Shown one piece after another: positions 8,524 through 17,247 of a stretch of 38,815 nucleotides of DNA. Under the pieces are notes generated by a model that was given only the letters and a program-made list of their open reading frames with translations, searched no databases and had not been told where the DNA came from. Made by a program: the position numbers and the translations under genes. The stretch's first letter is position 1. Each line of letters opens with the position of its first letter. The stretch is from Coriobacteriaceae bacterium AF45-21. Its GTDB lineage: Bacteria; Actinomycetota; Coriobacteriia; Coriobacteriales; Coriobacteriaceae. The stretch covers positions 1 to 38,815 of the forward strand of contig JAQCYU010000023.1 in the NCBI GenBank assembly GCA_027682925.1, in the 5' to 3' direction.

Positions 8524-9444
8524 CTACATGAAGCCGCAGACGCGACCGATGATGCCGACGGCGAAGAGAGCCAGGATGATGACGATCGGGCTGACCTTCT
8601 TCTTGAGGAGCTTGCAGACCAGAAGGGTCAGGCACACGGCGGCAAGGCCGGGGATGAGCTGATCGAGGTTGGCCTGAAGCGTGGTGACCTTCACCGGGTC
8701 GAGTGCGTTGGCACCGACAGAGCTGTACATCGTCAATGCCTGCTTGATGCCCTCAGAACCGGCGGGCAGGTTGGCCCAGTCGATATAGGCGCCAGCGGAC
8801 TGCGTGACCTTGGAGACGACCGGAGTGAAGGAGATGGACACCCAGCGCTCGACCAGGGCGCCGATGATGAACATACCCAGGATGGAAGCACCCTCGGTGA
8901 CCTTGCCCATCAGACCGCCGGAGAGGTCCTTGGCAATGGAGGAGCCGACCTTGTAGCCAAACTCCTGCGTGTACCACAGGAAGGCGTAACGGATGATGTT
9001 CCACGCGAAGAAGAACAGCAGCGGACCGGCGATGCTGCCGGACAGGGCCAGGGAAGCGCCCAGTGCGCCCAGAATCGGGCGAAGGGTGAACCAGAAGGCG
9101 GGGTCGCCGACGCCGGCGAGCGGGCCCATCATACCGACCTTGACGCCCTGAATGGCGACGTCGTCAATCGGAGCACCGTTGGCGCGCTCCTCCTCGAGGG
9201 CGAGGGTAACGCCAATGACGGGGGCGGAAACATAGGGGTGGGTGTTATAGAACTCCAGGTGGCGCTTAAGAGCGGCAATCTGGTCATCCTTGCTGGTGTA
9301 GAGCTTCTTGATCGCAGGGATCATTGCGAAGCACCAGCCGCCGTTCTGCATACGCTCGTAGTTCCACGAGCCCTGAAGGAACTGATGACGGAAGCAAACC
9401 TTCTTACGGTCAGCCTTGGTGAGCTGAATCTTGTTCTCTGCCAT
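8524..9444 (-). CDS. manZ: Mannose-family PTS permease component IID
   Basis: 306 residues of the ManZ/EIID family: cytoplasmic N-terminus with LTKADRKKVCFRHQF and GSWNYERMQNGGWCFAMIP, a conserved central MGPLAGVGDPAFWF, and a hydrophobic C-terminal region ending near IVIILALFAVGIIGRV. With IIC it forms the membrane channel for glucose, mannose or related sugars. ATG 9444 is chosen over GTG 9453 because GGAGGGG at about 9454-9460 is correctly spaced only from the ATG. It follows IIC by 16 bases in the same operon and appears intact. Confidence 0.92.
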   Translation of the reverse strand: MAENKIQLTKADRKKVCFRHQFLQGSWNYERMQNGGWCFAMIPAIKKLYTSKDDQIAALKRHLEFYNTHPYVSAPVIGVTLALEEERANGAPIDDVAIQGVKVGMMGPLAGVGDPAFWFTLRPILGALGASLALSGSIAGPLLFFFAWNIIRYAFLWYTQEFGYKVGSSIAKDLSGGLMGKVTEGASILGMFIIGALVERWVSISFTPVVSKVTQSAGAYIDWANLPAGSEGIKQALTMYSSVGANALDPVKVTTLQANLDQLIPGLAAVCLTLLVCKLLKKKVSPIVIILALFAVGIIGRVCGFM

Positions 9445-9460
9445 ATGTATCACTCCCCTC

Positions 9461-10278
9461 CTACTCGTAATCGTTCAGAATGTCGCCGAGCGGGTCACCG
9501 GAGCCACCGCCCATGCCGCCACCCTGCTTGGCCAGATCCTTAAGGCCAAGGTAAATGAGGGCAAGGGAGATACCGATGAGCCAAGGGCGATCAGCGTGAG
9601 CTGAGGGATGGCAGCAAGGACAAAGCCGAGGATGAAGAACGGCCAGGTCTCCTTGGTGGCCATCATGTTGATGACCATGGCGTAACCGACGGAAGCGACC
9701 ATGCCGCCGCCGACAGCCATGCCGCCGGACAGCCAATCGGGCATAGCGTTAAGCGCGTTGGTAACGGCCTCGGCCGGGATGATGCACAGAAGTACTGCCG
9801 GGATGGCGATACGAACACCCTGCATGAGGATGCCGGCGTACTGCCAACGCTCGATGCCGGCGAAGTCGCCCTTCTCGGCGCAGGCGTCCATGCCGTGAAC
9901 CATAGCGGTAGCCAGGGTACGGCAGATCATGGTCAGGAACAGGCCAGCGACCGACAGCGGGACGGCGACGGCGATAGCGGCGGTAACGGCCTTGGCCGAA
10001 TCAGTGGCGCCACCGTTGAGGGCGAGCACCATGATGATCGAAGAAGCGACCGAGGCCAGAGCGGCGTCAGGCGCGACGGCGGCGCCGACGTTAGCCCAGC
10101 CAAGGGCCATCATCTGGAGCGAACCGCCCAGGAGGATGCCCTCCTGAAGGTGACCGGTTACGAGACCGATAAGCGTGCATGCCACGAGCGGCTGATGGAA
10201 CTGGAACTCATCCAGAATGCCTTCCATACCGGCAAGCAACGCGACAATCGCAACAAGCAGAATAGTGATTGCAGACAT
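9461..10278 (-). CDS. manY: Mannose-family PTS permease component IIC, interrupted by a 1-base frameshift
   Basis: With one base restored it encodes 272 residues of the EIIC(Man) family: MSAITILLVAIVALLAGME, GLVTGHLQEGILLGGSLQMM (substrate-binding region) and several hydrophobic helices. The frame breaks at about 9580: upstream ends at PQLTLIALG and the other frame continues IGISLALIYLGLKDLAKQ, ending at TAG 9461-9463. A missing base just after the Gly codon (giving ALGVIGIS) repairs it. Without repair the last helix and acidic tail are replaced by unrelated sequence. ATG 10278 has a good AAGGAGG site. IIC binds the sugar and forms the membrane pathway with IID. Confidence 0.88.
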
Positions 10279-10296
10279 GTATCGGACCCTCCTTTA

Positions 10297-11285
10297 CTAT
10301 GCTTGAGCGGCCAGTTCGGCCTTAGCTTTCTTCAACATGGCGTCGAGATCCTCGGAGGAATCCGAAGGAACCTTGCGGACCTCGAACTTGACGCCCTTGG
10401 CCTTGAGAGCCTCGATGGTCTTGACGTCGTCATCGCCCATGGCGACGGCGTTAGTGACGACGACCTTGCCCTTGGAGTGGGCCATGGAACCGATGTTGGC
10501 TTCCTTGATGTCGACGCCGGCCTCGATGGCCCTGAGCAGATCCTGCGGGTTCTCGAAGAGCAGCATCGCCTTGGTGTCGCCAAAGCGCGTGTCCTTGACG
10601 ACCTCGGCCATCTTCTTGATGGGCACGACGTTGGCGTGGACTCCCGGAGGGGCAGCCTGCTCGATCATGGTCTTGCGGAGCTCGTCGTGAGCAACGCCGT
10701 CGGAGACCACGATGATGCGGTTGGGGTTGATCTGCTTGGTCCACGTGGTGGCCACCTGACCATGCAGCAGACGCGTGTCGATACGGACGTGGGCGATCTT
10801 GATGTGCCCGTCGCCGATCACCGTTCCCGGAGGAATGGCACCCGCAGGAGCAGCGGCGGCCGCAGCCGGCTTCTTCTCCTCGGGCTCCAGAGACTCGGGC
10901 TTGACGCGCACGCCGGCCTTAGCCTCAGTCACGAGATGTTTTGCGATCGCATGTGCAGTGTTCTTTGCGTCAAAGCGCTGCGAATATGCCTCGATGAGCA
11001 TAGGCAGGTTGACACCGGTGACGATAGCCCAGGAATCATGGCCCTCGATGAGACCGCTGATCTGGTTGAAGGGCGTGCCGCCCCACAGATCAACGAGGAA
11101 GAGCACCTGCTCCTGGTCCTCGAAGGAAGCGACTGCTTCCTCGACCTTGGCCCGGAAGTCGTCGGGGCCCATGCTCGGCTCGAGCGAGACCACGGCTACA
11201 GACGGCTGATCGCCAAAGACCATCGAGCCCGTCTGCTTGATTCCAGCCGCCAAGTCACCATGCTAGCAAGAACAATACTTACCAT
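10297..11285 (-). CDS. manX: Mannose-family PTS IIAB fusion, interrupted by a 1-base frameshift near its start
   Basis: The natural start is ATG 11285, behind an excellent AAAGGAGGT site. It reads MVSIVLAS and then loses frame at about 11262; adding one base (a C after AGC on the minus strand) gives SHGDLAAGIKQTGSMVFGD, the EIIA(Man) start with phosphorylated His9. The repaired protein has 329 residues: EIIA (about 1-125), an Ala/Pro/Lys linker (about 135-160), and EIIB with RIDTRLLHGQV (phospho-His about 175). It passes phosphate from HPr through IIA and IIB to the incoming sugar. As written the catalytic His9 is lost. The fused IIAB with a DUF956 gene is the layout of main glucose/mannose transporters in Firmicutes. 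Confidence 0.9.
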
Positions 11286-11310
11286 CACATAACCTCCTTT
11301 TTGTCTACGT

Positions 11311-11564
11311 AATTCCTACACGACAGTTATGGAGTATAGCTGCAAATACAGCAGAATTGTTTGAAAAACTGCAAAAGGTAGCATTATTTGTTTAAACGTC
11401 TTAATTTGTTACAAGTTGATTACATTCCGGCATCATTGGCTGATCTGCCGCTGATAACTGATACCCAACCAATACTTACACGACGGATATGCGCATGCTG
11501 TCATTATTACCGCTTTTAAACAGATGCAAACGTGCTGAGACTGAGGCTATTTCGTTTAAACAGC
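11311..11564. repeat. Diverged duplication inside the man operon leader; otherwise empty 400-base gap
   Basis: Between manX (start 11285) and hypA (end 11689) there is no gene. Two segments resemble each other at both ends: TACACGACAGTTATG (11317-11331) against TACACGACGGATATG (11477-11491), and TATTT-x-GTTTAAAC ending at 11397 and 11561. The offsets, 160 and 164 bases, agree. This looks like an old tandem duplication of a control region. A possible minus-strand -10 (TATACT, 11338-11333) lacks a convincing -35. Confidence 0.45.
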
Positions 11565-11609
11565 TATGCCTTGACTAATGGCGAGCGATATGCTCTAGCA
11601 AAGTAGTTA

Positions 11610-11680
11610 TTGGGGACGTTCTTAAATGGCTAGTCATTGGGGACGTTCTTTTTCGACTAGTCGTTTAAGAACGTCCCCAA
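11610..11680. repeat. GGGGACGTTCTT palindromic repeat
   Basis: A 14-bp perfect inverted repeat (TTGGGGACGTTCTT 11637-11650 with 11667-11680) surrounds a smaller palindrome CGACTAGTCG. A half copy (TTGGGGACGTTCTTAAATGG) sits directly upstream at 11610-11629. The same sequence family occurs at 7964-8014. It lies just past the hypA stop codon and may also act as a terminator. Confidence 0.7.
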
Positions 11681-11688
11681 CGACTAAG

Positions 11689-12117
11689 TTAGGCGATGTG
11701 GAGGGGGTTGGCGGCGTCGACGGCATCGGGGGCATCGGATAGGCCGTCGGGGGCAGCGTCTGTCGGGTCCTCGTCGGGGGTCTCGATCTGCTTGATCATG
11801 ACCTCCTGGCCCTGCAGCAGATAGGTCTCGCCGCTACCGCAATGGGGGCAGGTCTTGCCGTGCTCGACCGTCGCGTAGTCGCAGCCGCACGCCTCGCAAT
11901 GCGTCACGGCCTCGACAGGCTCCACAATAAGCTCCGCGCCCTGCGTGATAGGCTTTTTATCTGCCGCCCAGCGCCAAGCATCAAGCAGCAGATCGGGAAC
12001 GACGCCCGAGACCTCGCCCAGGAGCAGCGTCACGCTCGAAACGCGACTCACGCCATTGGCGCGCGCCACATTCTCGACATCACGAATGATGTGATAAACA
12101 ATCCCGAGCTCGTGCAC
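11689..12117 (-). CDS. hypA: Hydrogenase/urease nickel-insertion protein HypA
   Basis: 142 residues. The nickel-binding N-terminus (H2, E3) and the zinc site C74-x2-C77 with C90-PH-C93 are present, separated as in other HypA proteins. HypA delivers Ni to [NiFe]-hydrogenase precursors together with HypB. It begins with GTG (12117) behind AAGGAA. The C-terminal 30 residues are an extra acidic, Asp/Ala/Pro-rich tail not needed for the fold. No hydrogenase or other hyp gene is in the window, so its partner genes must lie elsewhere. The gene lies downstream of the FAD oxidoreductase on the same strand, 195 bases away. Confidence 0.92.
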   Translation of the reverse strand: MHELGIVYHIIRDVENVARANGVSRVSSVTLLLGEVSGVVPDLLLDAWRWAADKKPITQGAELIVEPVEAVTHCEACGCDYATVEHGKTCPHCGSGETYLLQGQEVMIKQIETPDEDPTDAAPDGLSDAPDAVDAANPLHIA

Positions 12118-12202
12118 TTTTAATTCCTTCCGCCGTTCTACCGAACGGCGGTCGACTTGACGCTGCGCGAGCCCCAGACGGACGATCTGCCTTTCAATCG
12201 TC

Positions 12203-12227
12203 GGGCATGGGCAAAAGCCCTATGCCC
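12203..12227. other. Hairpin between the FAD oxidoreductase and hypA
   Basis: GGGCATGGGC (12203-12212), loop AAAA, GCCCTATGCCC (12217-12227): a stable stem with one bulged base. On the minus strand the loop is UUUU and no T-run follows, so it may be a processing site or weak terminator. A second small palindrome, CCGCCGTTC TACC GAACGGCGG (12130-12151), lies next to the hypA start. Confidence 0.5.
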
Positions 12228-12311
12228 TCCTCTTTCAAGGCACCTCGCCACGCCTGGGACTCGCTCGCTGTCCAACCGTTCTCTGCGCCGTTCTCTTGTT
12301 TGTTGCGTTTT

Positions 12312-15087
12312 TTATTTCTTCCCAAATTTGATTTTGATCGCGCGCTTCAAAGCGTACTTGCCGAGGCTGGGGAGCTTTTGCTCGTATTTGACCATCGTTG
12401 AGCACTCGGGGCGGTCGCGATCCAGATGGATGGCGTCGAACGCGCACTTGGTGGTGCACAGACCGCAGCCGATACACTTGTTGGGGTCGACGATCGAGGC
12501 GCCGCAGCCCAGGCAGCGAGCGGTCTCGGCGCGCACCTGTTCCTCGGTAAAGGTCTCGACGTACTCGCTAAACGGCGCGGCCTTCTCGCGCTCGCGGTCG
12601 ACATGCGCCACCTCGCGGCTCGCGTTGTCATAGCTCTCGATCACGACATCGTCGCGGTCGAGCGCGGTGTAGCGGCGCTGGTTGCGGCCGATGGTGAGCG
12701 TGGATCCCGGCTGCACAAAGCGATGGATGGAGACGGCGGCCTCGTGACCGGCGGCGATGGCATCGATGGCAAAGCTCGGACCGGTGTAGACGTCGCCGCC
12801 CACAAAGATGTCGGGCTCGGCGGTCTGATAGGTCTGGGGATCGGCAAGGGCACCCTGACCGCGGCCAAGCTCCACCTTGGAGCCAGCCAGCAGGTCGCCC
12901 CACACAATAGACTGGCCAATCGACATGACGACACGGTCGGCATCGACGCGGCGCAGATCGTTCTCGTCGTACTCGGGCGCAAAACGGCCCTCGTCGTCAA
13001 AGACACGCGTGCAGCGCTTGAAGGTGATACCGCACACATGACCGGCCTCGTCCAGGTGAACCTCCTTGGGACCCCAGCCGCAGCTGATGTGGGCGCCGTC
13101 CTCAACGGCCTCGCGACGCTCCTCCTCGCTGGCGGGCATCTGGGCCTCGCTCTCCAGGCAGAACATCTCAACGTGCTCGGAACCCAGACGGCAGGCGTTG
13201 CGCGCGACGTCGATGGCCACGTTGCCGCCGCCCACCACGATGGTGCGACCGGGCAGCGCATCGATCTTGCCACTGTTGACCTCGCGCAAAAAGTCGACGG
13301 CCACGGTCACGTCCTCGGCGTCCTCGCCCGGAATACCGGCAAGGCGGCCGCCCTGGCAGCCAATAGCCACGTAGAAGGCCTTAAAGCCCTGCTCGCGCAG
13401 CTCGTCGAGCGTCACATCGCGACCGACCTCCACGCCATAGCGGAACTCGGCGCCCATCAGGCGAATGACCTCGACCTCGGCCTCGATAACATCCTTCTGC
13501 AGCTTAAAGCTGGGAATACCGTAAGTGAGCATGCCGCCCGGGCGCTCGTTTTTCTCGAACACGACGGGCTTGTAGCCCTTCTCGGCCAGATAGAAAGCAC
13601 AGGACAGACCGGCCGGGCCGGCACCGATAATGGCGATCTTTTGGTCGAAGCCGCCAGCGCGTGTCGGCGTCACCACGGGCGGGACATAGCGGGTCGCGGC
13701 ATCAAGATCGCGCTGGGCGATAAACTTCTTGACCTCGTCGATAGCCACGGCGGCATCCACGCGACCACGGGTGCAGGCATCCTCGCAGCGGCGGTTGCAC
13801 ACGCGGCCGCAGATAGCGGGCAGCGGGTTCTCGCGTTTGATGAGCGCCAGCGCCTCGTCATAGCGGCCCTGCGCTGCAAGCTTCAAATAGCCCTGAACGG
13901 CGACATGCGCGGGGCAAGCCGTCTTGCAGGGAGCGGTGCCGGACTCATGCGTCTCGATACGGTTATCGTTGCGGTAGTTGGGCGACCACTTGGTGTGGTC
14001 CCACTTGGTGGCATCGGGCAGCTCCTGGCGCGGATACTCGGGCACCTGCCGCCGGCCTTTTTGCTGCAGAGCTTCTGGCCGAGCTTGGCGGCACCGGCGG
14101 GGCACACCTCAACGCAGCGACCGCAAGCCACGCACTTGTCCTTCTCGACCTTGGCGACATAGGCCGAGCGCGACAGGTTGGGCGTGTTGAACAGCTGCGA
14201 GGTGCGCAGGGCGTAGCACACGTTGACGTTGCAGTTGCAGATGGCGAAGATCTTGTTCTCGCCGTCGATATTGGTGATCTGGTGCACAAAGCCGTTGTCC
14301 TCGGCCTGGCGCAAAATGTCGTAGACTTCCTCGCGCGTCACATAGTGGCCGCGGTCGGTCTCGACCACGTAGTCGGCCATATCACCCACGGCAATGCACC
14401 AGTCGGCCGGGTCGTCGGCGCAGCCTCGCCCATCACGCGACGGCTCGCGCGGCAGCTGCAGGTGCTGGCGGCATACTTGCCCTCGTATTTGTCGAGCCAG
14501 TGCTCGATATGCTCAATCGGCACCGAGGTGCTCGAAGCATCGATAGCCTTCTCGACCGGAATGACGTGCATGCCGATACCGGCGCCTCCGGGCGGCACCA
14601 TCGGCGTGGCTTTGGACAGCGGCCCCTTGGACGCCTGCTCAAAGAACTTGGCATAGACCGGATGCTCCTCGAGCTGGCTCACGCGCATGTTGAGGAACTC
14701 GGCGGAACCCGGTACCAGCATGGGCAGCACCCACTGCTTGGCGCGCTCGGGGTTTTCCCAGTTGTACTCGAGCAGACCCGTGTAGCTCATGTCGTCGAGC
14801 ATCTTCTCGATCTGGGCCTCGGGCATGCCGGTGAGCTTGACCATCTCGGGCAGCGTGTAGGGACGGCGCATCTTCATCTTGCAGAGCACCTCGGCCTGCT
14901 CGTCGGTCGCGGCCTCGGCAAACGACCAGTACTCGTAGCCCAGCAGCTCGTCGCGATGCAGCAGGCGGTTGGTGCAGTGCTCGCACAGCTTGACAATTGC
15001 CTCGCGCGGATGCTCCGGCAGCGGCGGCACGAACTCCGCGCCGATATCGGGCTCGGTGTAGCTAATTCCCGGTCCGTTGAGAATCAT
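12312..15087 (-). CDS. Multidomain Fe-S/FAD oxidoreductase (GltD-like), interrupted by two 1-base frameshifts
   Basis: Repaired length is about 925 residues. The N-terminal 250 residues are an unassigned module (CEHCTNRLL, then TCSCRASRRVM) containing Cys motifs. Next come a ferredoxin site CVACGRCVEVCPAG, a GltD-type Fe-S region (PAHVAVQGYLKL, ICGRVCNRRCEDAC), an FAD fold (IIGAGPAGLSCAFYLAEKG), an NAD(P) fold (VVGGGNVAIDVARNACRLG), a closing GGDVYTGPSFAIDAIAAGHEA, and a C-terminal ferredoxin CIGCGLCTTKC. Frame breaks are at about 14424 (GAGGGC read as GAGGC) and about 14050 (GGCCAGG read as GGCAGG). ATG 15087 follows AAGGGA. It probably moves electrons between NAD(P)H and ferredoxin-like carriers; the substrate is unknown. 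It is divergent from a TetR gene whose likely operators lie just upstream. Confidence 0.85.
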
Positions 15088-15179
15088 GGTCGTCCCTTCT
15101 CTTGCCACAGCCCGGCGAGACCGCGGCGTCCCTCTTTTTTGCAGGCCGGGCATGCCCCCATGCCGTTCACCCGCCATTG

Positions 15180-15217
15180 TTGACATTGTGTCAAAAACAG
15201 TATTGACGAACCGTCAA
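15180..15217. promoter_or_regulatory. Two tandem palindromic operators between the divergent oxidoreductase and tetR genes
   Basis: TTGACATTGTGTCAA (15180-15194) and TTGACGAACCGTCAA (15203-15217) share the pattern TTGAC-N5-GTCAA. Their centres are 23 bases apart, about two helical turns. They lie between the starts of the two genes, the usual place for TetR-family autoregulation. A weak minus-strand promoter (TTGAAT, 17 bases, AATACT) overlaps the second site. Confidence 0.7.
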
Positions 15218-15276
15218 CAATATTCAAGACTGTTAGGTGAACGGTCAGGCAAAAGAGGATGAAAGGCGGCAAACGT

Positions 15277-15939
15277 ATGAGCGATAACGCAGCGAACACC
15301 TCTGTGGCCGATGCCGTCCCCGCGCCCGACAGCACGGCCAAACGTCTGACGGGCGACGAACGCCGTCGCGAGATTCTCGCCGCCGTGCGCGCCGTGAGCT
15401 CCGAGCTGGGCGTGTCGCATCTATCTGTCTCGGCCGTGACCAAGCGAGCCGGCTGCACGCGCTCATTGTTCTACCACTACTTTGCTGATATGGACGCCGC
15501 CGTCACCGCTGTCATGGACGAGGCAATCGACGGTTTTATCTCCGAGCTCGAGCAGTGGAACGCCGGCCGCACCGTCGGTGATATCGAAGGCGCGCTCGAC
15601 ACCGTCGCCCCGCTCTTTAAACGCCTGGTCGCCAGCGGCCACGAGCTGCCGAGCACGCTCACCTCGAGCAGCGGTGCGCTCTACGGCGGCTTTTTGCACA
15701 ACGTGGTCCAGCGCGTGGCGCAGTATATCTGCGACACCACCGTGGTGGATTTTGTCGCCCATCATGAGCTACGCATCGACCATGTCTATGAGACGTTCTA
15801 CACCCTCATCATGGGGTTGTTGATGTATATCCGCACACACCCCGATGTGCCCGACGAGACGGTCAAGGAAATCATCGCCTCGACACTCCACATCGAGGGC
15901 TATACCGCCAAGTATCCGGAGCGCAAGCCCCAGAACTGA
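15277..15939 (+). CDS. TetR/AcrR-family transcriptional repressor
   Basis: 220 residues from ATG 15277 (AAAGGCGG seven bases ahead); an in-frame ATG at 15259 with AAAAGAGG is an alternative. An unusually long Ala/Pro leader of about 25 residues precedes the DNA-binding domain: REILAAVRAV, then LSVSAVTKRAGCTRSLFYHY, the classic TetR helix-turn-helix. The C-terminal ligand domain does not resemble a family whose ligand I recognise. The neighbours and the two palindromes suggest that it represses itself with the DUF5692 gene, and the divergent oxidoreductase, until an unknown ligand binds. Confidence 0.9.
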   Translation: MSDNAANTSVADAVPAPDSTAKRLTGDERRREILAAVRAVSSELGVSHLSVSAVTKRAGCTRSLFYHYFADMDAAVTAVMDEAIDGFISELEQWNAGRTVGDIEGALDTVAPLFKRLVASGHELPSTLTSSSGALYGGFLHNVVQRVAQYICDTTVVDFVAHHELRIDHVYETFYTLIMGLLMYIRTHPDVPDETVKEIIASTLHIEGYTAKYPERKPQN

Positions 15940-16002
15940 CGACATTTGGCCAAACTGCCCGCGATCAGAAGAGGGGCCGCGGGCGTGTGAAAGGAGAGCA
16001 GC

Positions 16003-17010
16003 ATGCTGTTCGATGTTTGGGGTAGCGATACCCTTATCCACTGGGCCGGCTGGGCCATGGTCTTTATTGGCCTGATCGTGCTCAACGAGGTCGGCCGCCG
16101 CACCAAGCTGGGCGCGGCAATCATCTTTGGCGTGGCTCCGCTGGCCATGACCGTCTACTGCGTCGCCATCGCCATCGGCGTTTCGCAGGGTGCCGAGTGG
16201 GCGCTCACCAACCCCACCCATGTGTACCAGAACAGCTGGTTCCACTACGCCAAGGTATACGCGGCGCTGGCCGGGTGCTGGGGCTTCATTGCCATTAAGT
16301 ACCAGTGGGGAAAGATCGGCAAGGCGCATTGGTTCCGCGCGTGGCCGTTTGTGATCGTCGCCATCAACATCATGATCGCCGTCGTGTCCGACTTCGAGAG
16401 CGCCTATCACTTCTTTGTCCTGGGCCAGTCCACTTGGGTCACCTCCGAAGGTGCTACGCAGCTTGCCGGCTGGAACAACGTGTTCAACGGCATCGCCGGT
16501 ATCATCAACATCTTCTGCATGACCGGTTGGTGGAGCGTCTACGCCTCCGAGGATCAGACCGACATGCTGTGGCCCGACATGACCTGGGTCTACATCATCG
16601 CCTACGATATCTGGAACTTCTGCTACACCTACAACTGCCTGCCCACCCACTCCTGGTTCTGCGGCTTTGCGCTGCTGCTGGCGCCCACCGTCGCCGCCTT
16701 TATCTGGAACAAGGGCGGCTGGATCCAGAACCGTGCCTTTACGCTGGCCATTTGGTGCATGTTTGCCCAGGTGTTCCCGTACTTCCAGGAAGAGTCCATC
16801 TTTGTGACGCACTCCACGCTCGACCCCGCCGCCGCCACCGCGGTCTCGGTCGCCGCGCTGATCGCCAACATCGCCGCGATTATCTACGTCGCCTACCGTG
16901 CCAAGAAGCTCGGCCGCAACCCCTACAAGCAGGATGTCTTTGAGGGCACCAGCGATTGGGAGAAGGCCACCGCCCGCCGCGCCAAGGTTGATTACGCCCA
17001 CGCCGAGTAA
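16003..17010 (+). CDS. DUF5692-type integral membrane protein
   Basis: 335 residues with about eight to nine hydrophobic helices, many Trp and Tyr residues, and short loops (for example VFIGLIVLNEVGRRTK, MTWVYIIAYDIWNFCYTYN). It resembles the DUF5692 membrane proteins of gut anaerobes, whose function is not established; I assign this from memory of the family rather than a search. A strong AAAGGAGAG site precedes ATG 16003. It lies 63 bases after the TetR gene and is probably in the same transcript, ended by a terminator at 17078. Co-regulation with the divergent oxidoreductase would make it a transporter or membrane partner of that pathway; this is inference. Confidence 0.7.
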   Translation: MLFDVWGSDTLIHWAGWAMVFIGLIVLNEVGRRTKLGAAIIFGVAPLAMTVYCVAIAIGVSQGAEWALTNPTHVYQNSWFHYAKVYAALAGCWGFIAIKYQWGKIGKAHWFRAWPFVIVAINIMIAVVSDFESAYHFFVLGQSTWVTSEGATQLAGWNNVFNGIAGIINIFCMTGWWSVYASEDQTDMLWPDMTWVYIIAYDIWNFCYTYNCLPTHSWFCGFALLLAPTVAAFIWNKGGWIQNRAFTLAIWCMFAQVFPYFQEESIFVTHSTLDPAAATAVSVAALIANIAAIIYVAYRAKKLGRNPYKQDVFEGTSDWEKATARRAKVDYAHAE

Positions 17011-17077
17011 CATGTTTATTCCGTCCACATTTGGATGTAGGCAAACTTAGTCGACGCCGCAATCGCGCGTCATGTGC

Positions 17078-17118
17078 AGCCCCGGAAAGCGATTCACCCG
17101 CTTTCCGGGGCTTTTTGT
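17078..17118 (+). terminator. Intrinsic terminator after the DUF5692 gene
   Basis: A 14-bp perfect stem (AGCCCCGGAAAGCG 17078-17091 with 17099-17112) is followed by TTTTTG. Confidence 0.92.
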
Positions 17119-17247
17119 TGTTGTGCGCATTCACGCACATATGCAAAACCTCTCTCACAGATAAATTCATATTTCCAACCGCCTGACAGCTCTATGTGAC
17201 CCCAATTTTGGGTACATTGTTGTCCCGATATTGAGCTTGGGGGATAT

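Noticed and set aside
9895..11292. 465-codon plus-strand frame over the PTS IIC/IIAB genes
   Set aside because: Antisense to recognised PTS proteins; no domain in its translation.
11286..11690. Sigma-54 promoter for the first PTS operon
   Set aside because: All minus-strand TTGC occurrences were checked; none has GG at the required -24 spacing.
8006..12117. The two PTS loci as recent duplicates
   Set aside because: IIC, IID and IIB sequences differ strongly and the first has a fused IIAB with DUF956, the second separate IIA and IIB with a LevR-like gene; they are different subfamilies.
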